Below, one piece after another: positions 57,672 to 64,000 of a stretch of DNA of 64,000 nt. The position numbers and the translations under genes were made by a program. The stretch is from contig NZ_CP009122.1 of assembly GCF_000803645.1 (NCBI RefSeq), forward strand, positions 3,262,501 to 3,326,500, written 5' to 3'. The notes below the pieces were generated by a model. The model saw only the letters and a program-made list of their open reading frames with translations. It searched no databases and was not told the DNA's origin. How positions within the stretch are numbered: position 1 is the stretch's first letter; every line of letters begins with the position of its first letter. This stretch comes from Sphingopyxis fribergensis (GTDB taxonomy: Bacteria; Pseudomonadota; Alphaproteobacteria; Sphingomonadales; Sphingomonadaceae).

Positions 57672-59696
57672 ATGGCCACCAAGAACACCGCCGAAACCGA
57701 TACCGACACCGACGGCCCGCTGATCGACCTCAATGAGGCCGACGTCAAAAAGCTGATCGCGCGCGGCAAGAAGCGCGGTTACCTGACCTATGACGAGCTG
57801 AATGCGGCGCTGCCGCAGGACGAGATGTCGTCCGAGCAGATCGAGGATATCATGTCGGCGATCTCCGACATGGGCATCAACATCGTCGAAAGCGACGAAG
57901 ATGTGCAGGAAGAGGCCGACCAGGAGCCCGACGACGAAGTCGATGTCAGCGCCGGCACCGGTTCGGTTTCGAACCCCGCAATCGAAAAGAAGAAGGAAAC
58001 GGTCGATCGCACCGACGATCCCGTTCGCATGTACCTGCGCGAAATGGGCGCGGTCGAGCTGCTCAGCCGCGAGGGCGAAATCGCGATCGCGAAACGCATC
58101 GAGGCGGGCCGCGACACGATGATCCTCGGGCTTTGCGAAAGCCCGCTGACCTTCAACGCGATCATCGACTGGTCGAACGCGCTGAACAATGGCGAGATGC
58201 AGCTGCGCGAGATCGTCGACTTGGAAGCGATGCTCTCGAAAGACCCGGTTCCCGAGAATCTCGAGGAAGAGGGCGCCGAAGACAACGGCGAAATCAGCGA
58301 AAAGACCGCCGGCGTGTCGTTCAAGGACGAGGATGAGGTCGAGGAAGAGCCCGCCGCCGATTCGGATGACGAGGACGGCGAAGGCTCGTCGGGCAAACGC
58401 GAAACCTTTGAGGAGGATGAGGAAGACAACACCCTCAGCCTCGCGGCGATGGAAGAGCTGCTGAAGCCCGACGCGCTCGAAAAATTCGCGAACATCACCA
58501 AGAGCTTCAAAGCCTTTTCGAAGCTGCAGGAAGCGCGCCTCGAATCGCTTTCGGGCGGCGAGGAATTCCCGTCGGCGTCGGAGAAGAAGTACCACAAGCT
58601 GCGCGAGGAGCTCACCGCGCAGGTCGAGAGCGTGCAGTTCCACAACACCAAGATCGAATATCTCGTCGACCAGCTCTACAGCTATAACCGGCGCCTGACC
58701 GCGCTCGGCGGTCAGATGCTGCGCCTTGCCGAACGCCACAAAGTGCCGCGCAAGTCGTTCCTCGACAATTATGTCGGGCGCGAGCTCGAAGAGAATTGGA
58801 TCGATGGTGTTTCGTCGATCGACAAGAAATGGGCCGCCTTCGCCGAGAACGAGGCCGGCGCCGTCGACCGCATCCGCATCGAGATTTCCGAAATCGCGCA
58901 AGCCGCGGGCATGAGCCTGACCGAATTCCGCCGCGTCGTAAACATGGTCCAGAAGGGCGAGCGCGAGGCGCGTATCGCCAAGAAGGAAATGGTCGAGGCG
59001 AACCTGCGCCTCGTGATCTCGATCGCCAAGAAATACACGAACCGCGGCCTGCAGTTCCTCGACCTGATCCAGGAAGGCAATATCGGCCTGATGAAGGCGG
59101 TCGACAAGTTCGAGTATCGCCGCGGCTACAAGTTCAGCACCTATGCGACCTGGTGGATCCGCCAGGCGATCACCCGCTCGATCGCCGACCAGGCACGCAC
59201 GATCCGCATCCCGGTCCATATGATCGAGACGATCAACAAGCTGGTTCGTTGCAGCCGCCAGTTCCTCCACGAAAGTGGCCGCGAGCCGACCCCCGAGGAA
59301 ATGGCCGAGCGTCTGTCGATGCCGCTCGAAAAGGTCCGCAAGGTGATGAAGATCGCCAAGGAGCCGATCAGCCTCGAAACGCCGATCGGCGACGAAGAAG
59401 ACAGCCACCTCGGCGATTTCATCGAGGACAAGAATGCCGTCATCCCGGTCGACGCCGCGGTGCAGTCGAACCTCAAGGAAACGGTTACGCGAGTTTTGGC
59501 GTCGCTTACGCCGCGTGAAGAGCGTGTTCTCCGCATGCGCTTCGGCATCGGCATGAACACCGACCATACCCTTGAAGAGGTCGGCCAGCAGTTCAGCGTG
59601 ACGCGCGAACGTATCCGCCAGATCGAGGCGAAGGCGCTCCGCAAGCTGAAGCACCCGTCGCGGTCGCGCAAGATGCGGTCGTTCCTCGACCAGTAA
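57672..59696 (+). CDS. rpoD: RNA polymerase sigma factor RpoD (sigma-70)
   Basis: Housekeeping sigma factor of 674 residues. Region 1.1 ([21 protein letters not shown]), region 1.2 ([22 protein letters not shown]), a long acidic non-conserved insert (residues 185-260), region 2 ([40 protein letters not shown]), region 3 and region 4.2 ([20 protein letters not shown]). Ends RSFLDQ. A strong terminator follows at 59720. Confidence 0.98.
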   Translation: MATKNTAETDTDTDGPLIDLNEADVKKLIARGKKRGYLTYDELNAALPQDEMSSEQIEDIMSAISDMGINIVESDEDVQEEADQEPDDEVDVSAGTGSVSNPAIEKKKETVDRTDDPVRMYLREMGAVELLSREGEIAIAKRIEAGRDTMILGLCESPLTFNAIIDWSNALNNGEMQLREIVDLEAMLSKDPVPENLEEEGAEDNGEISEKTAGVSFKDEDEVEEEPAADSDDEDGEGSSGKRETFEEDEEDNTLSLAAMEELLKPDALEKFANITKSFKAFSKLQEARLESLSGGEEFPSASEKKYHKLREELTAQVESVQFHNTKIEYLVDQLYSYNRRLTALGGQMLRLAERHKVPRKSFLDNYVGRELEENWIDGVSSIDKKWAAFAENEAGAVDRIRIEISEIAQAAGMSLTEFRRVVNMVQKGEREARIAKKEMVEANLRLVISIAKKYTNRGLQFLDLIQEGNIGLMKAVDKFEYRRGYKFSTYATWWIRQAITRSIADQARTIRIPVHMIETINKLVRCSRQFLHESGREPTPEEMAERLSMPLEKVRKVMKIAKEPISLETPIGDEEDSHLGDFIEDKNAVIPVDAAVQSNLKETVTRVLASLTPREERVLRMRFGIGMNTDHTLEEVGQQFSVTRERIRQIEAKALRKLKHPSRSRKMRSFLDQ

Positions 59697-59719
59697 GCGC
59701 GGATCAAGAGCGAGAATTC

Positions 59720-59750
59720 AAGGGCGGTCCGGCAACGGGCCGCCCTTTTT
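59720..59750 (+). terminator. rho-independent terminator of dnaG-rpoD
   Basis: AAGGGCGG, loop, CCGCCCTT followed by TTT; 23 bases after the rpoD stop. Confidence 0.9.
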
Positions 59751-59790
59751 ACGTCCGCTTAGGGGTGGTGAGCGGACGTTCCCTCTTCTT

Positions 59791-59863
59791 CGTCATCCCG
59801 GACTTGATCCGGGATCCATGACTTCAGCGCCGCAGTGGATCCCGGATCAAGTCCGGGATGACG
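59791..59863. repeat. perfect 28-bp inverted repeat (CGGACTTGATCCGG family)
   Basis: 59791-59818 and 59836-59863 are exact reverse complements over 28 bases (core CCCGGACTTGATCCGGGA) around a 17-base spacer. Same family as 13984-14060. It begins the 695-base gap between rpoD and the PspC gene. Confidence 0.93.
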
Positions 59864-59875
59864 ATGATGCAAATA

Positions 59876-60009
59876 TCCTCCCTGTGGCGAAGCCATGGGG
59901 AGGTGGCAGCGCGGAGCGCTGACGGAGGGGCAATGGCGCTGCCGTTGCCGCCCCTCCACCAACGCCTGCGGCGTCGGTCCCCCTCCCCATGGCTTCGCCA
60001 CAGGGAGGA
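59876..60009. repeat. perfect 28-bp inverted repeat (GTGGCGAAGCCATGGGGAGG family)
   Basis: 59876-59903 and 59982-60009 are exact reverse complements over 28 bases, with a 78-base spacer that holds a smaller inverted pair (GGAGGGGC/GCCCCTCC). Only copy of this family in the window. From 60010 to 60227 I see no gene or clear signal. Confidence 0.9.
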
Positions 60010-60227
60010 CCCTATGTCCACTACTGGTCGCCTCCGGCCATTCGCCACCCCGGCCAAACGAAGGCGCGCAGAGCACGATCTGGCGCCGCCCCGCGCACAT
60101 GCTGCACCGCACAAATATTTTGCCCGATCCTCTTTAAATCTTCATATTTCAACGCCAGATAGCCGTCGTCACACCAATGCGGCGCGCTTCATCAAGGGTT
60201 CAGCCGCGACCCATCAAATGGCAATCA

Positions 60228-60244
60228 TTCCCACTCGTTGGGAA
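60228..60244. promoter_or_regulatory. inverted repeat, candidate enhancer-binding site
   Basis: TTCCCA-N5-TGGGAA, extended imperfectly on both sides (AATC...GGATT), about 75-90 bases upstream of the sigma-54 promoter and so about 110 bases before its start point. That is the usual distance for a sigma-54 activator such as PspF. Assignment is inference. Confidence 0.4.
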
Positions 60245-60318
60245 AGGATTCATAAGAACTAGCGGAAAGCCCGTCGGGGCGAAACAGAAAAGCCCGGAAA
60301 TTCGAGGGACTGCACAAA

Positions 60319-60334
60319 TTGGCACGGCCTTTGC
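60319..60334 (+). promoter_or_regulatory. sigma-54 promoter
   Basis: TTGGCACGGCCTTTGC has the invariant GG and GC ten bases apart and near-consensus flanks (TTGGCACG-N4-TTGC). It points at the PspC-domain gene, whose ATG is 58 bases downstream. Confidence 0.8.
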
Positions 60335-60391
60335 GATGCATTCGGCATCGGCGCGGGGCAGTGCCCGCCGCCCAAGGGAAAGACAAAAAAG

Positions 60392-60688
60392 ATGGAAAAC
60401 GAAACCACCAACCTCTTCCGCCGCCGCGACACCTTTTTCGGTATCTGCGAGGCTGTTGGCCAGGATTTTGGCTTCAACCCGCTGTGGCTGCGCCTTGCCT
60501 TTGTCGCGCCGCTCTTCTTCTTCCCGGTCCAGACCTTCATCGGCTATTTCGCCCTTGGTCTCGTCGTGCTGGCCTCGCGCCTGATCTTCCCTGCCAAGGC
60601 GGCAGTGGCTTCCCAGCCCGCGCCGAGCGCGGTCGAAGTCGACGCACCGAAGGCGGAAAAGACCGAGGAGCTCGCACTCGCAGCTTGA
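60392..60688 (+). CDS. pspC: PspC domain protein (phage-shock type)
   Basis: 98-residue membrane protein with a PspC domain: LFRRRDTFFGICEAVGQDFGFNPLWLRLAFVAP, one or two membrane segments (PLFFFPVQTFIGYFALGLVVLASRLIF) and a polar C-terminal tail (SAVEVDAPKAEKTEEL). PspC senses secretin or membrane stress in the Psp response. No pspA, pspB or pspF is adjacent, but a sigma-54 promoter stands in front, as for the enterobacterial psp operon. A terminator closes it as a single-gene unit. Confidence 0.85.
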   Translation: MENETTNLFRRRDTFFGICEAVGQDFGFNPLWLRLAFVAPLFFFPVQTFIGYFALGLVVLASRLIFPAKAAVASQPAPSAVEVDAPKAEKTEELALAA

Positions 60689-60764
60689 GCAGAGCGGCCG
60701 GACGCTCCCTCTCCCATCAGTCCGGCCGCTCCGCTCAATGGCGTCCCCCCGGCGCCATAAAGAT

Positions 60765-60800
60765 GAGACCGGCAAGCCTTCCCCGGGGTTTGCCGGTCTC
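60765..60800 (+). terminator. strong hairpin after PspC gene
   Basis: GAGACCGGCAA pairs with TTGCCGGTCTC over 11 bases around a 14-base loop; followed by TTCG rather than a full T-run. Confidence 0.7.
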
Positions 60801-60957
60801 TTCGCGTCTGGGCGGCGTATTTGTCCCTGACTGAAACACTCATGTCACAAATCAAACGCCGCTTATAAACGCGACGTTTACGACGTGGGCTTATGATCGA
60901 TCGCTGTAATTCCATTGGCTTGGGGCGCAGCGCCCCCGCCACAGCGAGGATCAAGCG

Positions 60958-61629
60958 TTGAGCCCATCGACCCAGCCCAAGCTGCCGACGCGCGGCGTCG
61001 CCGAAATGCTCGATTCGCTGGTCGCCAGCGACGGCACCGGCGCGCACTCGCACGTCCGCTCGGGCGCATTGTCGAACGGCCCCGACGCGATGCGCAACCT
61101 CGCCGATGCGGTCCATTTCCTCTGCCTGCTCCACGGCCGCTATCCGGGCGTGATCGACAATGCCGCGCGCAAGGCGGTCGACCCCGCCTCGCGCCGGTGG
61201 ATGAGCGAAGCAGCCGATGCCTTCGTCCAGGAACGCGCCTTCCTGACCAAGATCGCCTCCGCGGTCGGCCCGGTGCCGAGCACGCAGGGCCAGGCGCAAT
61301 GCGAAGCCGCGGTCGCCGCGCAGCGCAAGGCAATCGACATGCTCGCCGAGTCGGACCGGCACGGCTGCGCGGTCGGTGCCGCAATCGCACTGACGCTCGA
61401 CTGGCGGACGATCCGCGTCCTGCTCGACATCAGCGCGCAGCGACTCGACCTCAGCCCGCCGACCTGCACCCTCCCCGACCTTCGCGACACCGCGCGGCTC
61501 GCGTCGACGGTCGCCGACACGCCTGCGGTCGAACGCGCGATGGTGTTCGGCGCGCAGCAGTTGATCACTCAGCACAGCGGCCTGTGGGATCTGATGGCGA
61601 CGCGCGCCGCGAGCCGGACGATAACCTAA
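60958..61629 (+). CDS. soluble protein of unknown function
   Basis: 223 residues, mostly alpha-helical by composition, no signal peptide or membrane helix. I cannot name a family with certainty. Conserved-looking blocks are RNLADAVHFLCLLHGRYPGVIDNAA, WMSEAADAFVQERAFLTKI, ALTLDWRTIRVLLD and MVFGAQQLITQHSGLWDLM. Start is TTG at 60958 with GCGAGGA eight bases upstream; no ATG is suitable. It stands alone between a terminator and a repeat pair. The 269-base gap before it holds only the terminator and a possible promoter. Confidence 0.7.
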   Translation: MSPSTQPKLPTRGVAEMLDSLVASDGTGAHSHVRSGALSNGPDAMRNLADAVHFLCLLHGRYPGVIDNAARKAVDPASRRWMSEAADAFVQERAFLTKIASAVGPVPSTQGQAQCEAAVAAQRKAIDMLAESDRHGCAVGAAIALTLDWRTIRVLLDISAQRLDLSPPTCTLPDLRDTARLASTVADTPAVERAMVFGAQQLITQHSGLWDLMATRAASRTIT

Positions 61630-61656
61630 ACCGACGAAGCGATTGAGCGCGACAAG

Positions 61657-61756
61657 TCCCCCTCCCGCTTGCGGGAGGGGTTAGGGGAGGGCATGTCGAA
61701 TAGCGCGAGCCTTTGGAACACGCCCTCCCCCGCCCCCTCCCGCAAGCGGGAGGGGA
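61657..61756. repeat. REP-like inverted pair (CCCTCCCGCTTGCGGGAGGG)
   Basis: Forward copy 61657-61692 (tail TTAGGGGAGGGC) and reverse copy 61722-61756 (tail CGCCCTCCCCCGCC before CCCTCCCGCAAGCGGGAGGG), tails facing inward, the opposite of the pairs at 55.2 and 55.7 kb. Lies between the unknown gene and the MoxR gene. Confidence 0.9.
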
Positions 61757-61836
61757 GAAGAAGCGGCCGCTTGCACCGCTCCCCCGCCCCCGCTATGCCT
61801 GCTTGACGTTCACGTTAAGGGAAAGGCCGCGAGCCG

Positions 61837-62682
61837 ATGCGTTTCGAAGGTACCAGCGCCTATATCGCCACCGACGACCTGAAGGTCGCGGTCAACGCCG
61901 CGACATTGCTGCGCCGCCCTTTGCTCGTGAAGGGCGAACCCGGCACCGGCAAGACCGTGCTGGCCGAAGAAATCGCGAAAGCTTTCGACGCGCCGTTGAT
62001 CACCTGGAACATCAAATCGACCACCAAGGCGCAGCAGGGCCTCTACGAATATGATGCGGTTGCGCGCCTGCGCGACGGCCAGCTTGGCGAAGAGCGCGTC
62101 CACGACATCCGCAACTATATCCGTAAGGGCAAATTGTGGGAGGCGTTCACCTCGCCCAAGCTCCCCGTCCTGCTGATCGACGAGATCGACAAGGCCGACA
62201 TCGAATTTCCGAACGACCTGCTTCAGGAACTCGATCGCATGGCATTCCATGTCTATGAGACCGACGAGACGATCACTGCGAAGGAACGTCCGATCGTCGT
62301 CATCACCTCGAACAATGAAAAGGAATTGCCCGACGCCTTCCTGCGCCGCTGTTTCTTCCACTATATCAAATTCCCCGACCGCGACACGATGGCGTCGATC
62401 GTCGACGTCCATTTCCCGGGCATCCAGAAGACGCTCGTGTCGCGCGCAATGGACATCTTCTACGAAGTCCGCGACGTGCCCGGCTTGAAGAAAAAGCCGT
62501 CGACGAGCGAGCTGATCGACTGGCTGAAGCTGCTGCTCAACGAAGACATGCCGCTCGAGGTGCTCCAGAACCGCGACGTCGGCAAGGCGATCCCGCCGCT
62601 CCACGGCGCGCTGCTCAAGAATGAGCAGGATGTGATGCTGTTCGAAAAGCTGGCGTTCATGGCGCGCCGTCAGGGCAGCTGA
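61837..62682 (+). CDS. MoxR-type AAA+ ATPase
   Basis: 281-residue cytosolic AAA+ ATPase of the MoxR/CoxD type, a chaperone that inserts cofactors or matures enzyme complexes. Walker A LVKGEPGTGKTVLAEEI near residue 33, Walker B LPVLLIDEIDKAD near 110, sensor 1 IVVITSNNEKELPDAFLRRC. The family is normally followed by a VWA-domain (CoxE-like) gene; here a repeat pair and a convergent chemoreceptor follow instead. Confidence 0.92.
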   Translation: MRFEGTSAYIATDDLKVAVNAATLLRRPLLVKGEPGTGKTVLAEEIAKAFDAPLITWNIKSTTKAQQGLYEYDAVARLRDGQLGEERVHDIRNYIRKGKLWEAFTSPKLPVLLIDEIDKADIEFPNDLLQELDRMAFHVYETDETITAKERPIVVITSNNEKELPDAFLRRCFFHYIKFPDRDTMASIVDVHFPGIQKTLVSRAMDIFYEVRDVPGLKKKPSTSELIDWLKLLLNEDMPLEVLQNRDVGKAIPPLHGALLKNEQDVMLFEKLAFMARRQGS

Positions 62683-62703
62683 CTAGCCCCAACCAGACTG
62701 CGT

Positions 62704-62784
62704 ATCCCCGCGAAGGCGGGGATCCATCTCCCGTTGGCTCTATCTTGCTCGGTCAGGAGATGGGCCCCCGCCTTCGCGGGGGAA
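62704..62784. repeat. paired inverted repeat (CCCCGCGAAGGCGGGG family)
   Basis: ATCCCCGCGAAGGCGGGGAT plus CCATCTCCC at 62704-62732 is mirrored by GGAGATGGGCCCCCGCCTTCGCGGGGGAAC (62756-62784). Same family as 4717-4828. Between convergent MoxR and chemoreceptor genes. Confidence 0.88.
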
Positions 62785-62805
62785 CAACGCTTTTATCGGC
62801 GCGCC

Positions 62806-64000
62806 CTACAGCTGGTAAGCCACCTCGACATCACCCCAGCGGCGGCCGTTGATCACCGCGGGCATATAGACGTTGCGCACCGTCAGATAATTGATCCCAT
62901 CGCCTTCCTGGCGATAAACCGTCATGAAGAAGGGCGCGGTGCTGCGTTTTGCCGCGGCGTCAGTCTCGTCATAGAGCAGACGCCCGTTGCGGCAATGCGC
63001 GGTGTCATGTTCGAGGTCGCCGGTCGGCGCACGCGAGCATTCGGTGATATGCGTCGGCAGGAAGCCGTTCATGTCGCCCGCCGACGACATCTTTATCTCG
63101 GGATGGCTGGCGACGATGCGATCGAACAGCGGCCGCCAATTGGCATCGGCCCAGTCGCAGAGCGTCGTGCGGAAGCGTTCGGGGTTCGAATTCGGCACAC
63201 GCACATAATTGGTGTCGAACAGCTGTTCCATCGACAGCTCGCCCCGCGCAACCGCGCGTTCGGCCAGCCCGACGAATTCGTCGCGTACCTTGGCCGCCAA
63301 GGCGACGATCGCCGAATCCTGGGGCGATACGCCTGCCGAGATCACGGCGTTGAACATACGGTTCGACACATGCTCCATCGACAGGATCGAATCGCGCGTT
63401 CCCACTAACGTCGAACTATTGTCGCGTACCGAGGTGACGACGCGGTCGAGCGCCTCGCGCACCTTCGCGCCATTGGCGTGCACCATGGCCGAGCTTTGCG
63501 CGATGCGGTCGCTCTGGTCATCGAGCAAGGCGACGAGATGCGTCGCGTCGTGCAGCGCGTCGGTGATCGTTTCGAACTGCGCCTCGGCGCGGCTCGACTG
63601 TTCGACCCCCGACTGGATTTCGGTGACGAGCCCGCTTGCTTCGGCGGCGAGGCTGCCGATGCTGCGGCGGATTTCGTCGGTGGCGCCGCGCGTATTCTGC
63701 GCCAGCTTCTTCACCTCGGCGGCGACGACGGCAAAAGTGCGACCGGCATCGCCGGCGCGTTCGGCCTCGATTGCAGCGTTGAGCGCCAGCATGTTGGTGG
63801 TCTTGGCGATCGACTCGATCGACTGGCTGACCTGCTGCACCTGCGCCATCACCGCGGCGAAATTGGTGACATGCGTGCCGAGCCGCGCGACGAGGTCGAT
63901 CACCGAACGAAATTCGGTGACCGCCGCATTGACGCGCTCGGCGCCGGTATCGAGCTGTTCGCATGCGCGCGCCGACAGGATTTTCGCCTCGTCGGTCGAA
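62806..64000 (-). CDS. methyl-accepting chemotaxis protein, C-terminal part
   Basis: The reading frame is open to base 64000, so the N-terminus lies outside the window; at least 397 residues are seen. The signalling hairpin tip [26 protein letters not shown] and [22 protein letters not shown] that contacts CheA/CheW is intact. Instead of ending after the coiled coil, the protein continues with about 190 residues resembling a sensory domain ([73 protein letters not shown]). The sensor is thus C-terminal, an arrangement of soluble receptors. No other chemotaxis gene is in view. Confidence 0.88.
   Translation of the reverse strand, partial: STDEAKILSARACEQLDTGAERVNAAVTEFRSVIDLVARLGTHVTNFAAVMAQVQQVSQSIESIAKTTNMLALNAAIEAERAGDAGRTFAVVAAEVKKLAQNTRGATDEIRRSIGSLAAEASGLVTEIQSGVEQSSRAEAQFETITDALHDATHLVALLDDQSDRIAQSSAMVHANGAKVREALDRVVTSVRDNSSTLVGTRDSILSMEHVSNRMFNAVISAGVSPQDSAIVALAAKVRDEFVGLAERAVARGELSMEQLFDTNYVRVPNSNPERFRTTLCDWADANWRPLFDRIVASHPEIKMSSAGDMNGFLPTHITECSRAPTGDLEHDTAHCRNGRLLYDETDAAAKRSTAPFFMTVYRQEGDGINYLTVRNVYMPAVINGRRWGDVEVAYQL

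Overview
The window looks like a chromosomal segment of a high-G+C alphaproteobacterium of the Sphingomonadales, probably Sphingopyxis or a close relative. Four things point there. A circularly permuted two-piece tmRNA gene carries the tag ANDNEALALAA. The rpsB-tsf-pyrH-frr-uppS-cdsA-dxr-rseP-bamA-ompH-fabZ cluster lacks every lpx gene, as expected for bacteria with glycosphingolipids in place of LPS. Gene organisation (carAB-yqeY-dnaG-rpoD) is typical, and paired palindromic intergenic repeats of several families are scattered throughout. Genus is inference; no rRNA, tRNA, CRISPR array, IS element or prophage was seen.

Layout. 1-4.6 kb: a frameshifted MFS transporter (runs off the left edge), a DEAD-box helicase, glpK and rpmE. 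4.8-16.6 kb: the minus-strand envelope and translation cluster. 16.3-25.3 kb: pssA-psd, icd, a CPA2 antiporter, an M16 peptidase and a Nit-type amidohydrolase. 25.4-34.5 kb: small and accessory genes, including a decayed autotransporter, a ferredoxin-reductase-like flavoprotein, a leucine-dehydrogenase-type enzyme coupled to an ACT-like small protein and facing an Lrp regulator, and a large DUF2339 membrane protein.

34.6-44.7 kb is a metal and efflux region. A tolC-macA-macB type tripartite exporter lies downstream of copAB. copAB lies downstream of a three-gene CnrY/CnrX/CnrH-like sigma-factor cassette. A MerR regulator and a CDF transporter diverge from a perfect MerR-type operator. Both the cassette and copA carry the same promoter-like motif, TGAGGGG-N13-CGCGTAT, so the cassette probably autoregulates and drives copAB.

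44.8-55.2 kb: ssrA, mscL, lemA plus two TPM-domain genes, a NUDIX hydrolase, a rhomboid protease, greA, carAB (with a small lipoprotein gene translationally coupled between carA and carB) and yqeY. 55.2-64 kb: a DUF559 nuclease gene boxed between two identical 36-bp REP-like copies and inserted between yqeY and dnaG; then dnaG-rpoD, a PspC-domain gene behind a textbook sigma-54 promoter, an unknown protein, a MoxR ATPase and the end of a chemoreceptor that runs off the right edge.

The strongest candidates for something new are the CnrYXH-type cassette wired to copper genes, the REP-boxed DUF559 gene and the stand-alone sigma-54/PspC unit.
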